From Catellatospora bangladeshensis (GTDB lineage: Bacteria; Actinomycetota; Actinomycetes; Mycobacteriales; Micromonosporaceae): a DNA stretch of 64,000 bases. Location: the NCBI RefSeq assembly GCF_016862575.1, contig NZ_BONF01000008.1, positions 372,001 through 436,000 on the forward strand. The letters run 5' to 3'. Positions 34,465 to 46,050 of the stretch are shown piece by piece. Below the pieces are notes generated by a model. That model had not been told where the DNA came from. It saw nothing but the letters and a program-made list of their open reading frames with translations, and ran no database searches. The position numbers were made by a program, and so were the translations under genes. Numbering within the stretch: position 1 is the stretch's first letter; the number at the start of each line of letters is the position of its first letter.

Positions 34465-35433
34465 ATGAGACGCGTCCGCAAAGGCATGAAGAAGACGTTC
34501 GTAGTGGCGGCCCTGACCGGCCTGATGCTGCTGGCGGGATGCGCGTCGTCCGACGATGCGGCCTCGCCCACCGCGGGCAAGCCGGCGCCCGGCGCCGGGG
34601 ACACGGGCCGCGACCCGCTGGCGTACGGCGAGCAGAACAAGGGTGAGGGCGACGGCGCCGTCGCCCCGCAGGGGGTCGAGGCCACGGCCGGGCCGGTCAC
34701 CGGCCGCTCGCTGATCTACCGCGGCGAGCTGACCGTGCGCGTGGACGACGTGGCGGCCGCCGCCGACCGGCTCACCAGCCTGGTCACCACGGCGGGCGGG
34801 CACATCGGGGCGGAGAAGCGGGTCTCGGGCGGCACCCAGGCCGAGGCTTCGGTCACCGTACGCGTGCCCGCCAAGCAGTTCCACGGCGTGCTGGAGCAGA
34901 TCGCGAAGCTGGGCGAGGAGGTCTCCCGCGGCTCGAACACCGAGGACGTGACCGAGGCCGTCGTCGACCTGGACACCCGGATCGCCGCGCAGCGGGCCAG
35001 CGTCGAGTCGGTGCGCCGCATGTTCACGCAGGCCAAGCAGCTCAGCGAGGTGGTGATGCTGGAGCGTGAGCTGAACCAGCGCCAGGCCGAGCTGGCCTCG
35101 CTGGAGCGCAAGAAGGCGACCCTGGACGACCTGGTGGCACTGTCGACCATCACCGTGTCGCTGGTCGGCCCGGACACCCCGCTGCCCGAGCCGGAGGAGG
35201 AGCCCATGCCGGGCTTCCTGGGCGGCCTGAAGGCGGGCTGGGACGCCTTCGTCGGCACGGTCCAGGTGGCACTGGCGGTGTTCGGCTTCGTGCTGCCGTT
35301 CCTGATCGCGCTGGCCATCCCGGTCGGCCTGCTCATCGCCCTGCGCCGCCGCCGTCGCCCGGCCACGGTCGCCACCGCGCCCGCTCCGCCCGCTCCCCCT
35401 TCCGCGCCTGCCGGTCCGCCGACCGCAGGCTGA
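34465..35433 (+). CDS. DUF4349 lipoprotein
   Basis: This 322-residue lipoprotein has a signal peptide ending LLAGC (lipobox Cys at about residue 27). A DUF4349 domain (about 80-240) is built on a beta-alpha module and a long coiled coil with LNQRQAELASLERKKATLDD. One C-terminal transmembrane helix (about 265-290) precedes a basic and Pro-rich tail. It is therefore tethered at both ends, with the coiled coil outside. Function unknown; related proteins may sense or shape the envelope. ATG 34486 is an alternative start. A bidirectional terminator follows. Confidence 0.88.
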   Translation: MRRVRKGMKKTFVVAALTGLMLLAGCASSDDAASPTAGKPAPGAGDTGRDPLAYGEQNKGEGDGAVAPQGVEATAGPVTGRSLIYRGELTVRVDDVAAAADRLTSLVTTAGGHIGAEKRVSGGTQAEASVTVRVPAKQFHGVLEQIAKLGEEVSRGSNTEDVTEAVVDLDTRIAAQRASVESVRRMFTQAKQLSEVVMLERELNQRQAELASLERKKATLDDLVALSTITVSLVGPDTPLPEPEEEPMPGFLGGLKAGWDAFVGTVQVALAVFGFVLPFLIALAIPVGLLIALRRRRRPATVATAPAPPAPPSAPAGPPTAG

Positions 35434-35463
35434 CCCGCCGCCGGTCCGCGGCGGGTGACATGA

Positions 35464-35506
35464 CGAAGCCCCCGCCCTGCCCGTGAGGGGCGAGGCGGGG
35501 GCTTCG
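35464..35506. terminator. Bidirectional terminator between DUF4349 and amidohydrolase genes
   Basis: The 13-bp perfect arms CGAAGCCCCCGCC (35464-35476) and GGCGGGGGCTTCG (35494-35506) sit between two convergent stop codons at 35433 and 35514. Confidence 0.85.
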
Positions 35507-35513
35507 GCGTGGT

Positions 35514-36716
35514 TCAGAAGGAGGGGGAGGCGAGGGCGGCCAGGGCGGTGTGCACCATGGTGCGGACGCCGTAGCCGATGGCGCGCTCGTCGACGTCGAA
35601 GGCCGACTGGTGGATGTCCATGCCCGCGGCCGCGCCGGGGATGCCGGTGCCCAGTCTGATCATGGCGCCGGGGACGTGCTCCAGGTAGAACGCGAAGTCC
35701 TCGCCGCCCATGCTGATCTCGGCCTCGACCACGCGCTCGGCGCCCAGCGCCGCGCCGGCCGCGCCGGCGATGACCGCCGACGCCATCCGGTCGTTGATCA
35801 CCGGCGGGACGCCGCGGGTGTAGCGCACGTCGGCCTTGGCGCCGGTGCCGTCCACCACATCCTTGATCAGCTGGGTGACCAGGTCGGGCGCCTCGCGCCA
35901 GGCGTCGCGGTTGAGCACCCGGATGGTGCCCTTGGCGCTGCCCTCGCTCGGGATCGCGTTGGAGGCCTCGCCCGCGTGGATCGCGCCGAAGACCATCGAA
36001 AGGCCCGCGCGCGGGTCGACCCGGCGGCCCAGCAGCGCGGGCACCTCGGTCACCACCCGGCCCAGGGCGTACACCAGGTCGGCGGTCAGGTGCGGGCGGG
36101 CGGTGTGGCCGCCCTTGCCGCTCAGCCGGACCTCGACGGCGTCGCAGGCGGCCGTGATGGCGCCCGAGCGCACCCCGACGATGCCGACCGGCAGCTGCGG
36201 CGCGCAGTGCAGGGCGTAGATCGCGGCGACGTCCTTCAGCGCGCCCGCGGAGATCATCTCCGGGGCGCCCGAGTTGATCGACTCCTCGGCCGGCTGGAAG
36301 ATCAGCCGCACCCGGCCGCCGATGCCGCCCTGCTGCTCCAGCTGGGCCAGCGCCAGGCCGACCCCCAGCAGCACGGTGGTGTGCACGTCGTGGCCGCAGG
36401 CGTGGGTCACGTTCGGCACGGTCGAGCGGTACGCCACGTCCTTGGTGTCGGGCAGCGGCAGCGCGTCGAGGTCCGCGCGCAGCGCGATGACGCGGTCACC
36501 GGTGCCGATGTCACACATCACGCCATTGCCCCGGGGCAGGAAACGCGGCTGCAGCCCGGCCGCGGCGAGCTCGCGGGCGACCAGTGCGGCGGTTTCGAAC
36601 TCCTGGTGCGAGAGTTCCGGGTGCGCGTGAATGTGACGTCGTACGGCTACCAGGTCGGCGCCCCGCGCGGCGAGCCAGCGGTCGAGCCGGCCAGGCAGCG
36701 GATCGGTGTCCGACAT
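35514..36716 (-). CDS. M20-family amidohydrolase
   Basis: This 400-residue metallo-amidohydrolase resembles aminoacylase / hippurate hydrolase and IAA-amino-acid hydrolases. Motifs are RRHIHAHPELSHQEFETA, the zinc-binding ACGHDVHTTVLLGVG, FQPAEE with the catalytic Glu, and HTARPHL in the lid domain. It would release carboxylate and amino acid from N-acyl amino acids. The start ATG 36716 fits the family length. The frame continues open to GTG 36935, which has a perfect AGGAGGTGAG ribosome site, but codon use before 36716 is not like coding DNA. The interval holds a structured leader (36831-36909). Confidence 0.9.
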   Translation of the reverse strand: MSDTDPLPGRLDRWLAARGADLVAVRRHIHAHPELSHQEFETAALVARELAAAGLQPRFLPRGNGVMCDIGTGDRVIALRADLDALPLPDTKDVAYRSTVPNVTHACGHDVHTTVLLGVGLALAQLEQQGGIGGRVRLIFQPAEESINSGAPEMISAGALKDVAAIYALHCAPQLPVGIVGVRSGAITAACDAVEVRLSGKGGHTARPHLTADLVYALGRVVTEVPALLGRRVDPRAGLSMVFGAIHAGEASNAIPSEGSAKGTIRVLNRDAWREAPDLVTQLIKDVVDGTGAKADVRYTRGVPPVINDRMASAVIAGAAGAALGAERVVEAEISMGGEDFAFYLEHVPGAMIRLGTGIPGAAAGMDIHQSAFDVDERAIGYGVRTMVHTALAALASPSF

Positions 36717-36830
36717 GATCTCGGACACCATGGACGACGTCAGCAAGCTGCTCTTGGGCAGCGCCAGCGCACTCGTCACGGCAGATTCTCGATCTCGGTC
36801 GATGGGATAAAACGCGTCAAGCCTAGCCCC

Positions 36831-36909
36831 GGAACGGTGACTCTGCGCAACTACGTTCTTGTAGCCCCCGGGTTGCGGAGAGTCACATTCGAGCAGGTAG
36901 GAGCGTTCC
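36831..36909 (-). promoter_or_regulatory. Nested hairpin leader element upstream of the amidohydrolase gene
   Basis: Three nested stems can form. The outer stem is GGAACG / CGTTCC (36831-36836 and 36904-36909). The middle stem is 15 nt (36837-36851 with 36872-36886, 14 of 15 paired). The inner stem is CTAC / GTAG (36851-36854 and 36861-36864). The element lies about 115-195 nt upstream of ATG 36716 and downstream of a consensus ribosome site. It may be a regulatory RNA structure or an inserted palindromic repeat. Confidence 0.5.
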
Positions 36910-37072
36910 AAAGCTAGCGGGACCGTCGATTGCACGTGTCCTCACCTCCTACAACGGGTGACGACGTGCCGGGTCACGCATGACGGGAGACTGGTATCAC
37001 GGAGTTCAATTCAGTCGTACAGATGGTGCGCTGCAACAACCTGCCAACGCGAAAACGGCTCCGAAGACACGA

Positions 37073-37102
37073 AACCACCCGGGCGGGGTCGCCCGGGTGG
37101 TT
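37073..37102 (-). terminator. Hairpin terminator after the mutase gene
   Basis: The 13-bp perfect arms AACCACCCGGGCG (37073-37085) and CGCCCGGGTGGTT (37090-37102) have a 4-nt loop and end 12 bp past the mutase stop. Confidence 0.85.
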
Positions 37103-37114
37103 GATCGAGAAATG

Positions 37115-38680
<1,566 letters not shown>

Positions 38681-38687
38681 ACCCCGG

Positions 38688-38693
38688 ATGTTA
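38688..38693 (-). promoter_or_regulatory. Leaderless -10 box for the mutase gene
   Basis: TAACAT on the minus strand, 7 nt before ATG 38680. Confidence 0.5.
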
Positions 38694-38876
38694 GGCGTAT
38701 CGGTCGCCCGCCGGGGTGAGGGATAACGCACATCACGTACACCCAGGGTGATGACAGCGGGACGGAACGGTGAAATTGGGCGTTGATGCCCGCCCACGGC
38801 TTTCGCTGCGCGGCGGAGTCGTACAGGATAGGGAATTGCGCGTCCCCTCGTCCCCTCCCACTTGGCGGCATCAGCA

Positions 38877-40691
<1,815 letters not shown>

Positions 40692-40724
40692 GGGGTTTGC
40701 TGCGCATAAGCACGGTCTACGTGT

Positions 40725-40730
40725 TATGAA
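40725..40730 (+). promoter_or_regulatory. Leaderless -10 box for the phosphohexomutase gene
   Basis: TATGAA, in the AT-rich gap after the kinase gene, lies 6 nt before ATG 40737. The last base departs from TANNNT. Confidence 0.35.
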
Positions 40731-40736
40731 ACACCG

Positions 40737-42416
40737 ATGACCGACAACCTTGCCGATCGCGTACGCCACTGGATCGCCCAGGACCCCGACCCCGACGCGC
40801 GCAAGGAGCTGCAGCAGCTGCTCGACGCCCTACCGGGCACCGAAGCCGAGCTGACCGACCGGTTCAGCGGGCCGCTCACCTTCGGCACCGCCGGGCTGCG
40901 CGGCCCGCTGCGCGCCGGGCCCAACGGCATGAACCTGGCCGTGGTCCGGCAGGCCGCGGCCGGCCTGGTCAACTGGCTCACCAAGCACGAGCCCGGCGGC
41001 CTGCTAATCATCGGGTACGACGCACGCCGCGGCTCGCACGAGTTCGCGCAGGAGACCGCCCGGGTCGCGACCGGCGCCGGGATGCGCGCCGCGCTGATGC
41101 CCCGCCCGCTGCCCACCCCCGTGCTCGCGTACGCGGTGCGCGCGATGGACGCCGTGGCCGGTGTCATGGTCACCGCCTCGCACAACCCGCCGCAGGACAA
41201 CGGGTACAAGGTGTACCTCGGCGAGCACCTGGGCGGCCCGCTGGGCGCCGGGGCGCAGATCGTGCCGCCCGCCGACCTCGAGATCGAGGCCGAGATCCGC
41301 GACGTGAAGCTGCTCTCGCAGGTGCCGCTCGGGCACCCGGGCACCGTGCTCGACGACGAGATCGTGACGTCCTACCTGGCCGCCGCCGCCGCGATCGTGC
41401 AGGACGACCAGCCCAAGGACCTGGCGGTGGCGTACACGCCGCTGCACGGGGTCGGCGGCAGGGTGCTCGGCGACGCGTTCCTGCGGGCCGGGTTCCCGGT
41501 GCCCGCGGCCGTGCCCGCGCAGGCCGAGCCGGACGGCGCGTTCCCGACCGTGTCCTTTCCCAACCCGGAGGAGCCGGGCGCGATGGACCTGGTCCTCGCG
41601 CTGGCCGCCGAGCGCCGGGCCGACATCGCCATCGCCAACGACCCGGACGCGGACCGCTGCGCGGTGGCCGTGCCCGCGCCGAACGGCAACGGCAACGGCT
41701 GGCGCATGCTGCGCGGCGACGAGGTCGGCGTGCTGCTCGCCGACCACCTGATGCGGCTGGGCCGCACCGGCACGTACGCCACCACCATCGTCTCGTCCTC
41801 GCTGCTGCGGGCCATGTGCGCCAAGCGCGGGTTCGGCTACGCCGAGACGCTCACCGGGTTCAAGTGGCTCTCCCGGGCGGCGCCGGACCTGGTCTACGGC
41901 TACGAGGAGGCGCTGGGCATCTGCGTCGCCCCCGGCATGGTACGCGACAAGGACGGCATCACCGCGGCCCTGCTCGTCGCCGAGCTGGCCGCGGGCCTGA
42001 AGGCGGAGCTGCGCACCCTCACCGACCGCCTCGACGACCTCGCCAACGAGTTCGGCCTGCACGTCACCGACCAGCTCTCGGTGCGCGTCGACGACCTGGC
42101 CGAGATCGAGCGCATGATGGCGCACCTGCGCGCCAAGCTGCCCGGCTCGCTGCTCGACGAGCCGGTCACGTCCACCGAGGACCTGCTCGACCGCCCCGGC
42201 GAGCTGAACGCCGACGTGGTCATCCTGCGCACCGAGACGGCCCGGGTGGTGGTCCGGCCGTCCGGCACCGAGCCCAAGCTCAAGGCATACCTCGAGGTGG
42301 TCGAACCGGTCTCCGAGGGCGACGTCGCCGCCGCCCGCGAACGCGCCGCCGCGACCGTCCGCGCCCTGCGCACCGAGGTAGCCGCCGCCCTCGGCATCTG
42401 GTCCGTCAGCCCCTAA
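40737..42416 (+). CDS. Phosphomannomutase/phosphoglucomutase (alpha-D-phosphohexomutase)
   Basis: This 559-residue enzyme interconverts hexose 1- and 6-phosphates through a phosphoserine. The four domains are marked by the catalytic loop VTASHNPPQDNGYK (Ser148), the metal loop NDPDADR (about 301-307), the sugar loop GFKWLSR...YGYEEALG and the phosphate loop VRPSGTEPKLK. Length and sequence fit the long actinobacterial PMM/PGM group, which feeds mannose-containing glycolipids or glycogen. Sugar specificity cannot be settled here. A family C repeat begins 7 bp past the stop. Confidence 0.94.
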   Translation: MTDNLADRVRHWIAQDPDPDARKELQQLLDALPGTEAELTDRFSGPLTFGTAGLRGPLRAGPNGMNLAVVRQAAAGLVNWLTKHEPGGLLIIGYDARRGSHEFAQETARVATGAGMRAALMPRPLPTPVLAYAVRAMDAVAGVMVTASHNPPQDNGYKVYLGEHLGGPLGAGAQIVPPADLEIEAEIRDVKLLSQVPLGHPGTVLDDEIVTSYLAAAAAIVQDDQPKDLAVAYTPLHGVGGRVLGDAFLRAGFPVPAAVPAQAEPDGAFPTVSFPNPEEPGAMDLVLALAAERRADIAIANDPDADRCAVAVPAPNGNGNGWRMLRGDEVGVLLADHLMRLGRTGTYATTIVSSSLLRAMCAKRGFGYAETLTGFKWLSRAAPDLVYGYEEALGICVAPGMVRDKDGITAALLVAELAAGLKAELRTLTDRLDDLANEFGLHVTDQLSVRVDDLAEIERMMAHLRAKLPGSLLDEPVTSTEDLLDRPGELNADVVILRTETARVVVRPSGTEPKLKAYLEVVEPVSEGDVAAARERAAATVRALRTEVAAALGIWSVSP

Positions 42417-42423
42417 AGCGAAA

Positions 42424-42469
42424 GGAAGGGCACCTTCTTATCGTTTTCCGATGTAGAAGGTGCCCTTCC
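42424..42469. repeat. Family C repeat, inverted pair (copy C2)
   Basis: GGAAGGGCACCTTCTTA at 42424-42440 is followed by the reverse complement AGAAGGTGCCCTTCC at 42455-42469. It lies between the phosphohexomutase stop and the convergent membrane protein stop (42481), so it could terminate both. Confidence 0.9.
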
Positions 42470-42480
42470 TAACGTCTGGC

Positions 42481-44385
42481 TCAGCCGACGGGCGGGTCCT
42501 CGCGGCCGCCCGGCGGCGTGCCGGTGCCGGGCTCCTCGGCCGACGCCGGCACCGGTGCCGGGGCGTCCACCTCGGCCAGCTCGCTCACCGGCCAGACCGT
42601 CACGCCGCCGGTGCGCACGCCGTCGCCGACCAGGTCGTCGACCAGCTCGCGCAGGACGTCCGCGCGGGGCGCGCCGTCGGGCAGCACCAGCGCGCCCGCC
42701 CGCCAGAAGCGCAGGTCGGCGAGCAGACCGTCGCGCATGCGGCCGGTCACCTTGGGCACCTTCGCGCCCTTGACGATCGAGGCGAACAGCAGATCGGTCG
42801 GGCGTGGCGGCGGACCGAACGTGGCGGTGCCCGGCTGGCGGCCGGGGCCGATGAAGTACCCCCCGGGGAAGCTGAACCCCGCTCCCGACTGCGCCCACCA
42901 GCGCATGCCCTCGCTGTGCTCGTTGCTGGTCAGTGGCACGGTGACCAGGGTGCGGCCCGCCGGGACGTACGCCCGCCAGGTCCCCTCGGTCACGAACCGC
43001 GGCACCGCCGGGCCGCGGTGCGTCGGCAGCGGCAGCGGCAGCAGCGGCACCAGCGCCAGCCCGACCAGGGCGTACGCCAGCCGCCGCAGCGGCAGCCCCT
43101 GCGCCGACTGCCGGGGCAGCCGGGCCACCACCTCGACGGTCAGCGCCACCAGCGCCCCCACCACCGGCAGCAGCACCAGCCCGAACCGGACCGGCACCAC
43201 CGACTCCAGCAGCGGCAGGTGGTTGAACGGCCGCCACAGCCCCGGCAGCGCGGTGCGCTCGCCGCCCGCGAACACCTGCCGCCCCATCGCGAACAGCGCG
43301 AACACCGCACCGGTGACGACCAGCGTGCGGACCAGCGCCTGCCGCCACAGCCAGCCCGCCACGGCCAGCCCGAGCAGTGCCAGCAGCGGCCAGCCCAGGA
43401 ACGTGTTCTCCTCGGCCGCGTTCGGCGCGAGCAGCCGGGTGACGTCGACGTTGCCGCCCAGCGACAGCCGCGGGAAGGCCGCGAAGCTGGCCAGGTCCGC
43501 CCCGTAGGCGGACGCCCCGGGTGGCAGCCCGCGGAAACTCTGCGGCCCGAAGAACTGCGTCCAGAGGGGGTACGCGAGCAGCGCTCCCCCGAGCACGGCC
43601 GCCACGCCGGCGGTGGCCAGCACGGGGCGGATCGCCGCCCGCTGCGCGGGCCAGGTCAGCGCGGCGTACGCGGTGAGGAAGACGGCGCAGGCCAGCGCGG
43701 TGTAGAGCAGCACCTCCTCGTTCACGAACGCCTGCACGACGACCAGCAGGCCGAGCACCGCGCCGTTGCGCAGGGCGCGGCCGGGCTCGGCCATCCGCAG
43801 CGCCCAGTGCACCAGGAACGGCACCAGGAACTGCGCGGTCCAGTTCGGATGCCCGTTGGCCTGGCTGATCATGCCGGGGCCGAACCCGCACAGCGCCGCG
43901 CCGACGGCCGCCGCCGCCCGCGAGCTCACCACGTGGCGCAGCAGGAACCAGTACCAGGCCGCCGCGGTGCCGGCCAGGCCCAGCACCAGCAGCACGGTGA
44001 AGCTGAGCTGCGGGCCGCCGAGCACGGTCAGCGGGGCGAGCGGGATGCCCAGGCCCAGGACGACCGTGTTGGCCATCAGGTTGACCCCGAGCGGGGCGTT
44101 CATCTGCGAGGTGAAGAACGGGGTCGCGTCACCGGCCAGCACGTCCACCGCGTGCCGCAGCACGAACTGGAAGAACACCTGGTCCGGCACGTTCGCCGAG
44201 AGCATGGCGCGCGAGCCTTCGCGCCACAGCCCCCACGTCACCAGCACCGCGCCGACCAGGAACGTTGCCAGCACCAGCGCTGTCGCGTTGATACGTCGTG
44301 GCTGGTCAGCGGGGTTGCGAGCGCGCCGGGAGCGGTCGGCCGAGGTGGTCCGTACCCGGTGCCACTCCTGAATTTCGGTCTTCAC
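42481..44385 (-). CDS. Polytopic membrane protein, possible GT-C-type glycosyltransferase
   Basis: This 634-residue protein has about eleven hydrophobic helices between residues 35 and 460 and a C-terminal soluble portion of about 170 residues. An acidic/aromatic first loop with SANVPDQVFFQFVLRHAVD and PLGVNLMANT lies after helix 1. This is the layout of GT-C enzymes that use polyprenyl-phosphate sugars, whose first outer loop holds the catalytic Asp. That is analogy only, and I recognise no named family. The start GTG 44385 is divergent from the methyltransferase gene across an AT-rich 96-bp promoter region. Confidence 0.7.
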   Translation of the reverse strand: MKTEIQEWHRVRTTSADRSRRARNPADQPRRINATALVLATFLVGAVLVTWGLWREGSRAMLSANVPDQVFFQFVLRHAVDVLAGDATPFFTSQMNAPLGVNLMANTVVLGLGIPLAPLTVLGGPQLSFTVLLVLGLAGTAAAWYWFLLRHVVSSRAAAAVGAALCGFGPGMISQANGHPNWTAQFLVPFLVHWALRMAEPGRALRNGAVLGLLVVVQAFVNEEVLLYTALACAVFLTAYAALTWPAQRAAIRPVLATAGVAAVLGGALLAYPLWTQFFGPQSFRGLPPGASAYGADLASFAAFPRLSLGGNVDVTRLLAPNAAEENTFLGWPLLALLGLAVAGWLWRQALVRTLVVTGAVFALFAMGRQVFAGGERTALPGLWRPFNHLPLLESVVPVRFGLVLLPVVGALVALTVEVVARLPRQSAQGLPLRRLAYALVGLALVPLLPLPLPTHRGPAVPRFVTEGTWRAYVPAGRTLVTVPLTSNEHSEGMRWWAQSGAGFSFPGGYFIGPGRQPGTATFGPPPRPTDLLFASIVKGAKVPKVTGRMRDGLLADLRFWRAGALVLPDGAPRADVLRELVDDLVGDGVRTGGVTVWPVSELAEVDAPAPVPASAEEPGTGTPPGGREDPPVG

Positions 44386-44481
44386 GAGCGTCGAATGTAC
44401 GGCATTTAGGTAGTCTGTCCTGATTAGCCCTGAATTATCGGGTCAAATCGGAAACAGATTCTCGTTGCAGCTACCGGACGG

Positions 44482-45222
44482 ATGCAGTCGATGACGTCGT
44501 ACGCCACAGAGCCCGGCCTCCTCACCGGCGACCAGAAGATCCAGGCCGCGGTGCTGGAGAGCCTGGCTGAGGCGGCCAACCACCGCCGCTGGTTCGCCGG
44601 AATGGCCACGCCCTACCTGGGTACGCACCCGATCGAGATCGGCAGCGGGCTCGGCGACTACGCGATCGAGTGGCTGCCGTACGTCGAGCGCTACACGGCC
44701 ACCGAGGCCGACCCGGAGCGCCTGGTCGACCTCAAGCAGCGCTTCGCCGACGACCCCCGGGTGGAGACCCGCGAGATGCTGCTGCCCACCGACGAGTACG
44801 GCGAGCACACCGCCCTGGTCAGCTACAACGTCCTGGAGCACATCGAGGACGACGTCGCCGCCCTGCGCAGCATGGCCCGCCTGGTCCGCCCCGGCGCGCC
44901 CCTGGTCCTGGTGGTCCCCGCGTTCCCGATCGCGATGAGCCGCGTCGACGTCGCCACCGGCCACTGGCGCCGCTACACCCGCCGTACCCTCACCGACGTC
45001 GCCCTCGCCGCGGGCCTGACGGTCGAGCGCATGGAGTACGTCAACTCCCTCGGCTTCATCTGCTACTTCATCACCGCACGCCTACTCGGCATGTCCCCCA
45101 AGGGCGGCGCCATGATGCGCGTCTACGACTCCGTGGTAACCCCCGTCACCCGCCGCCTCGAACGCCACCGCCGCCCACCCTTCGGCCAGTCCGTCCTGGC
45201 CGTCCTCCGCCGCCCCACCTGA
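44482..45222 (+). CDS. Class I SAM-dependent methyltransferase
   Basis: This 246-residue methyltransferase has a SAM-binding motif I variant PIEIGSGLGDYAIEWLP, motif II TATEADPERL and VSYNVLEHIEDD at motif IV. The arrangement VLEHI...VPAFPIAMSRVD is typical of enzymes acting on sugars or lipid-linked intermediates, though the acceptor is not determined. ATG 44491 is an alternative start nine bases downstream. The divergent polytopic membrane protein and the nearby glycosyltransferase suggest, weakly, an envelope role. A GATC-ended repeat cluster follows its stop. Confidence 0.88.
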   Translation: MQSMTSYATEPGLLTGDQKIQAAVLESLAEAANHRRWFAGMATPYLGTHPIEIGSGLGDYAIEWLPYVERYTATEADPERLVDLKQRFADDPRVETREMLLPTDEYGEHTALVSYNVLEHIEDDVAALRSMARLVRPGAPLVLVVPAFPIAMSRVDVATGHWRRYTRRTLTDVALAAGLTVERMEYVNSLGFICYFITARLLGMSPKGGAMMRVYDSVVTPVTRRLERHRRPPFGQSVLAVLRRPT

Positions 45223-45230
45223 CCCAGAGC

Positions 45231-45388
45231 GTTGATCATGAACCTATGGCACGGCTCAGCGGCGTGTCGTGGCCACAGCTTCCTGATCGACTGACGGCTC
45301 GCGCCGGACCGGCAGGGGTACACGCCAGTTGATCATGAACTTATGGCGGCGACACGCCGTCGAACCGTGCCATAAGTTCATGATCAAC
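45231..45388. repeat. Palindromic repeat cluster, family D (three units)
   Basis: A 39-nt unit beginning GTTGATCATGAACCTATGGC (45231-45269) is repeated in inverted form at 45350-45388 with few mismatches. A third, shorter copy lies in direct orientation at 45328-45347. The cluster fills the gap between two convergent stop codons (45222 and 45406). Confidence 0.9.
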
Positions 45389-45405
45389 GCGTAGAGGCGG
45401 GCGGG

Positions 45406-46038
45406 TTAGAAGCGGGGCATGCCGCCGAATTGGCGGTCGCCGGCGTCGCCGAGGCCGGGGACGATGAACATGTGTTCGTTGAGGTGGTCGTCGATCGCTG
45501 CGGTGACCAGGCGGAGGGGGAGGTTGGAGGCGCGGAGGCGGTCGATGCCGGCGGGGGCCGCGAGGACGCAGAGCACGGTGATGTCGGTGCAGCCGCGGTC
45601 GGCGAGCAGGCGGCAGCAGTGCTCCAGGGAGCCGCCGGTGGCGAGCATGGGGTCCAGGACCAGGACGGGCTTGCCGGTGAGGTCGCCGGGCAGGGACTCC
45701 ATGTAGGCGCGGGGCTCGAAGGTGTGCTCGTCGCGGGCCAGGCCGACGAAGCCCATCGAGGACTCGGGCAGCAGGCTCAGCGCGGCGTCGGCCATGCCGA
45801 GACCGGCGCGCAGCACCGGCACCAGCAGCGGCGGGTTGGCCAGGCGGGTGCCGACGGCGGTCGCCACCGGGGTCTCGACCGGGAACGTGTCGGCCTTGAA
45901 GGTACGCGTGGCCTCGTAGGCCAGCATGGTGGTGAGCTCGTGCAGCGCGGCCCGGAAGCTGGCCGAGTCGGTGCGAGCGTCGCGCATGGCGGTGAGGCGG
46001 GCCTGGGCCAGCGGGTGATCTACGACGAGTACGTCCAC
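45406..46038 (-). CDS. upp: Uracil phosphoribosyltransferase
   Basis: This 210-residue salvage enzyme joins uracil and PRPP to UMP. The conserved blocks are [12 protein letters not shown], the PRPP-binding loop [13 protein letters not shown] and the uracil-binding C-terminus [10 protein letters not shown]. Its length is standard for the family. The start GTG 46038 has TAGTTT 6 nt upstream, suggesting a leaderless transcript separate from the glycosyltransferase gene that ends just upstream of it at 46048. Together with deoC it forms a small nucleotide-salvage neighbourhood. Confidence 0.96.
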   Translation of the reverse strand: MDVLVVDHPLAQARLTAMRDARTDSASFRAALHELTTMLAYEATRTFKADTFPVETPVATAVGTRLANPPLLVPVLRAGLGMADAALSLLPESSMGFVGLARDEHTFEPRAYMESLPGDLTGKPVLVLDPMLATGGSLEHCCRLLADRGCTDITVLCVLAAPAGIDRLRASNLPLRLVTAAIDDHLNEHMFIVPGLGDAGDRQFGGMPRF

Positions 46039-46044
46039 GACGTG

Positions 46045-46050
46045 AAACTA
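46045..46050 (-). promoter_or_regulatory. Leaderless -10 box for upp
   Basis: TAGTTT on the minus strand, 6 nt before GTG 46038. It overlaps the stop codon of the glycosyltransferase gene. Confidence 0.4.

Larger units (their letters stand above)
36717..37114. other. 398-bp region between mutase and amidohydrolase genes
   Basis: This interval contains the mutase terminator (37073-37102), then the presumed promoter and leader of the amidohydrolase. The leader includes the AGGAGGTGAG sequence at 36941-36950 and the folded element at 36831-36909. Third codon positions of the frame open through it are about 60 per cent G+C, versus above 90 in neighbouring genes, so I treat it as untranslated or as a leader ORF. 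No further gene is seen. Confidence 0.6.

Noticed and set aside
36717-36935. A 73-residue N-terminal extension of the amidohydrolase
   Set aside because: Although open and preceded by a perfect ribosome site, its codon use is not like the genome's genes and the family does not need it; treated as leader instead.
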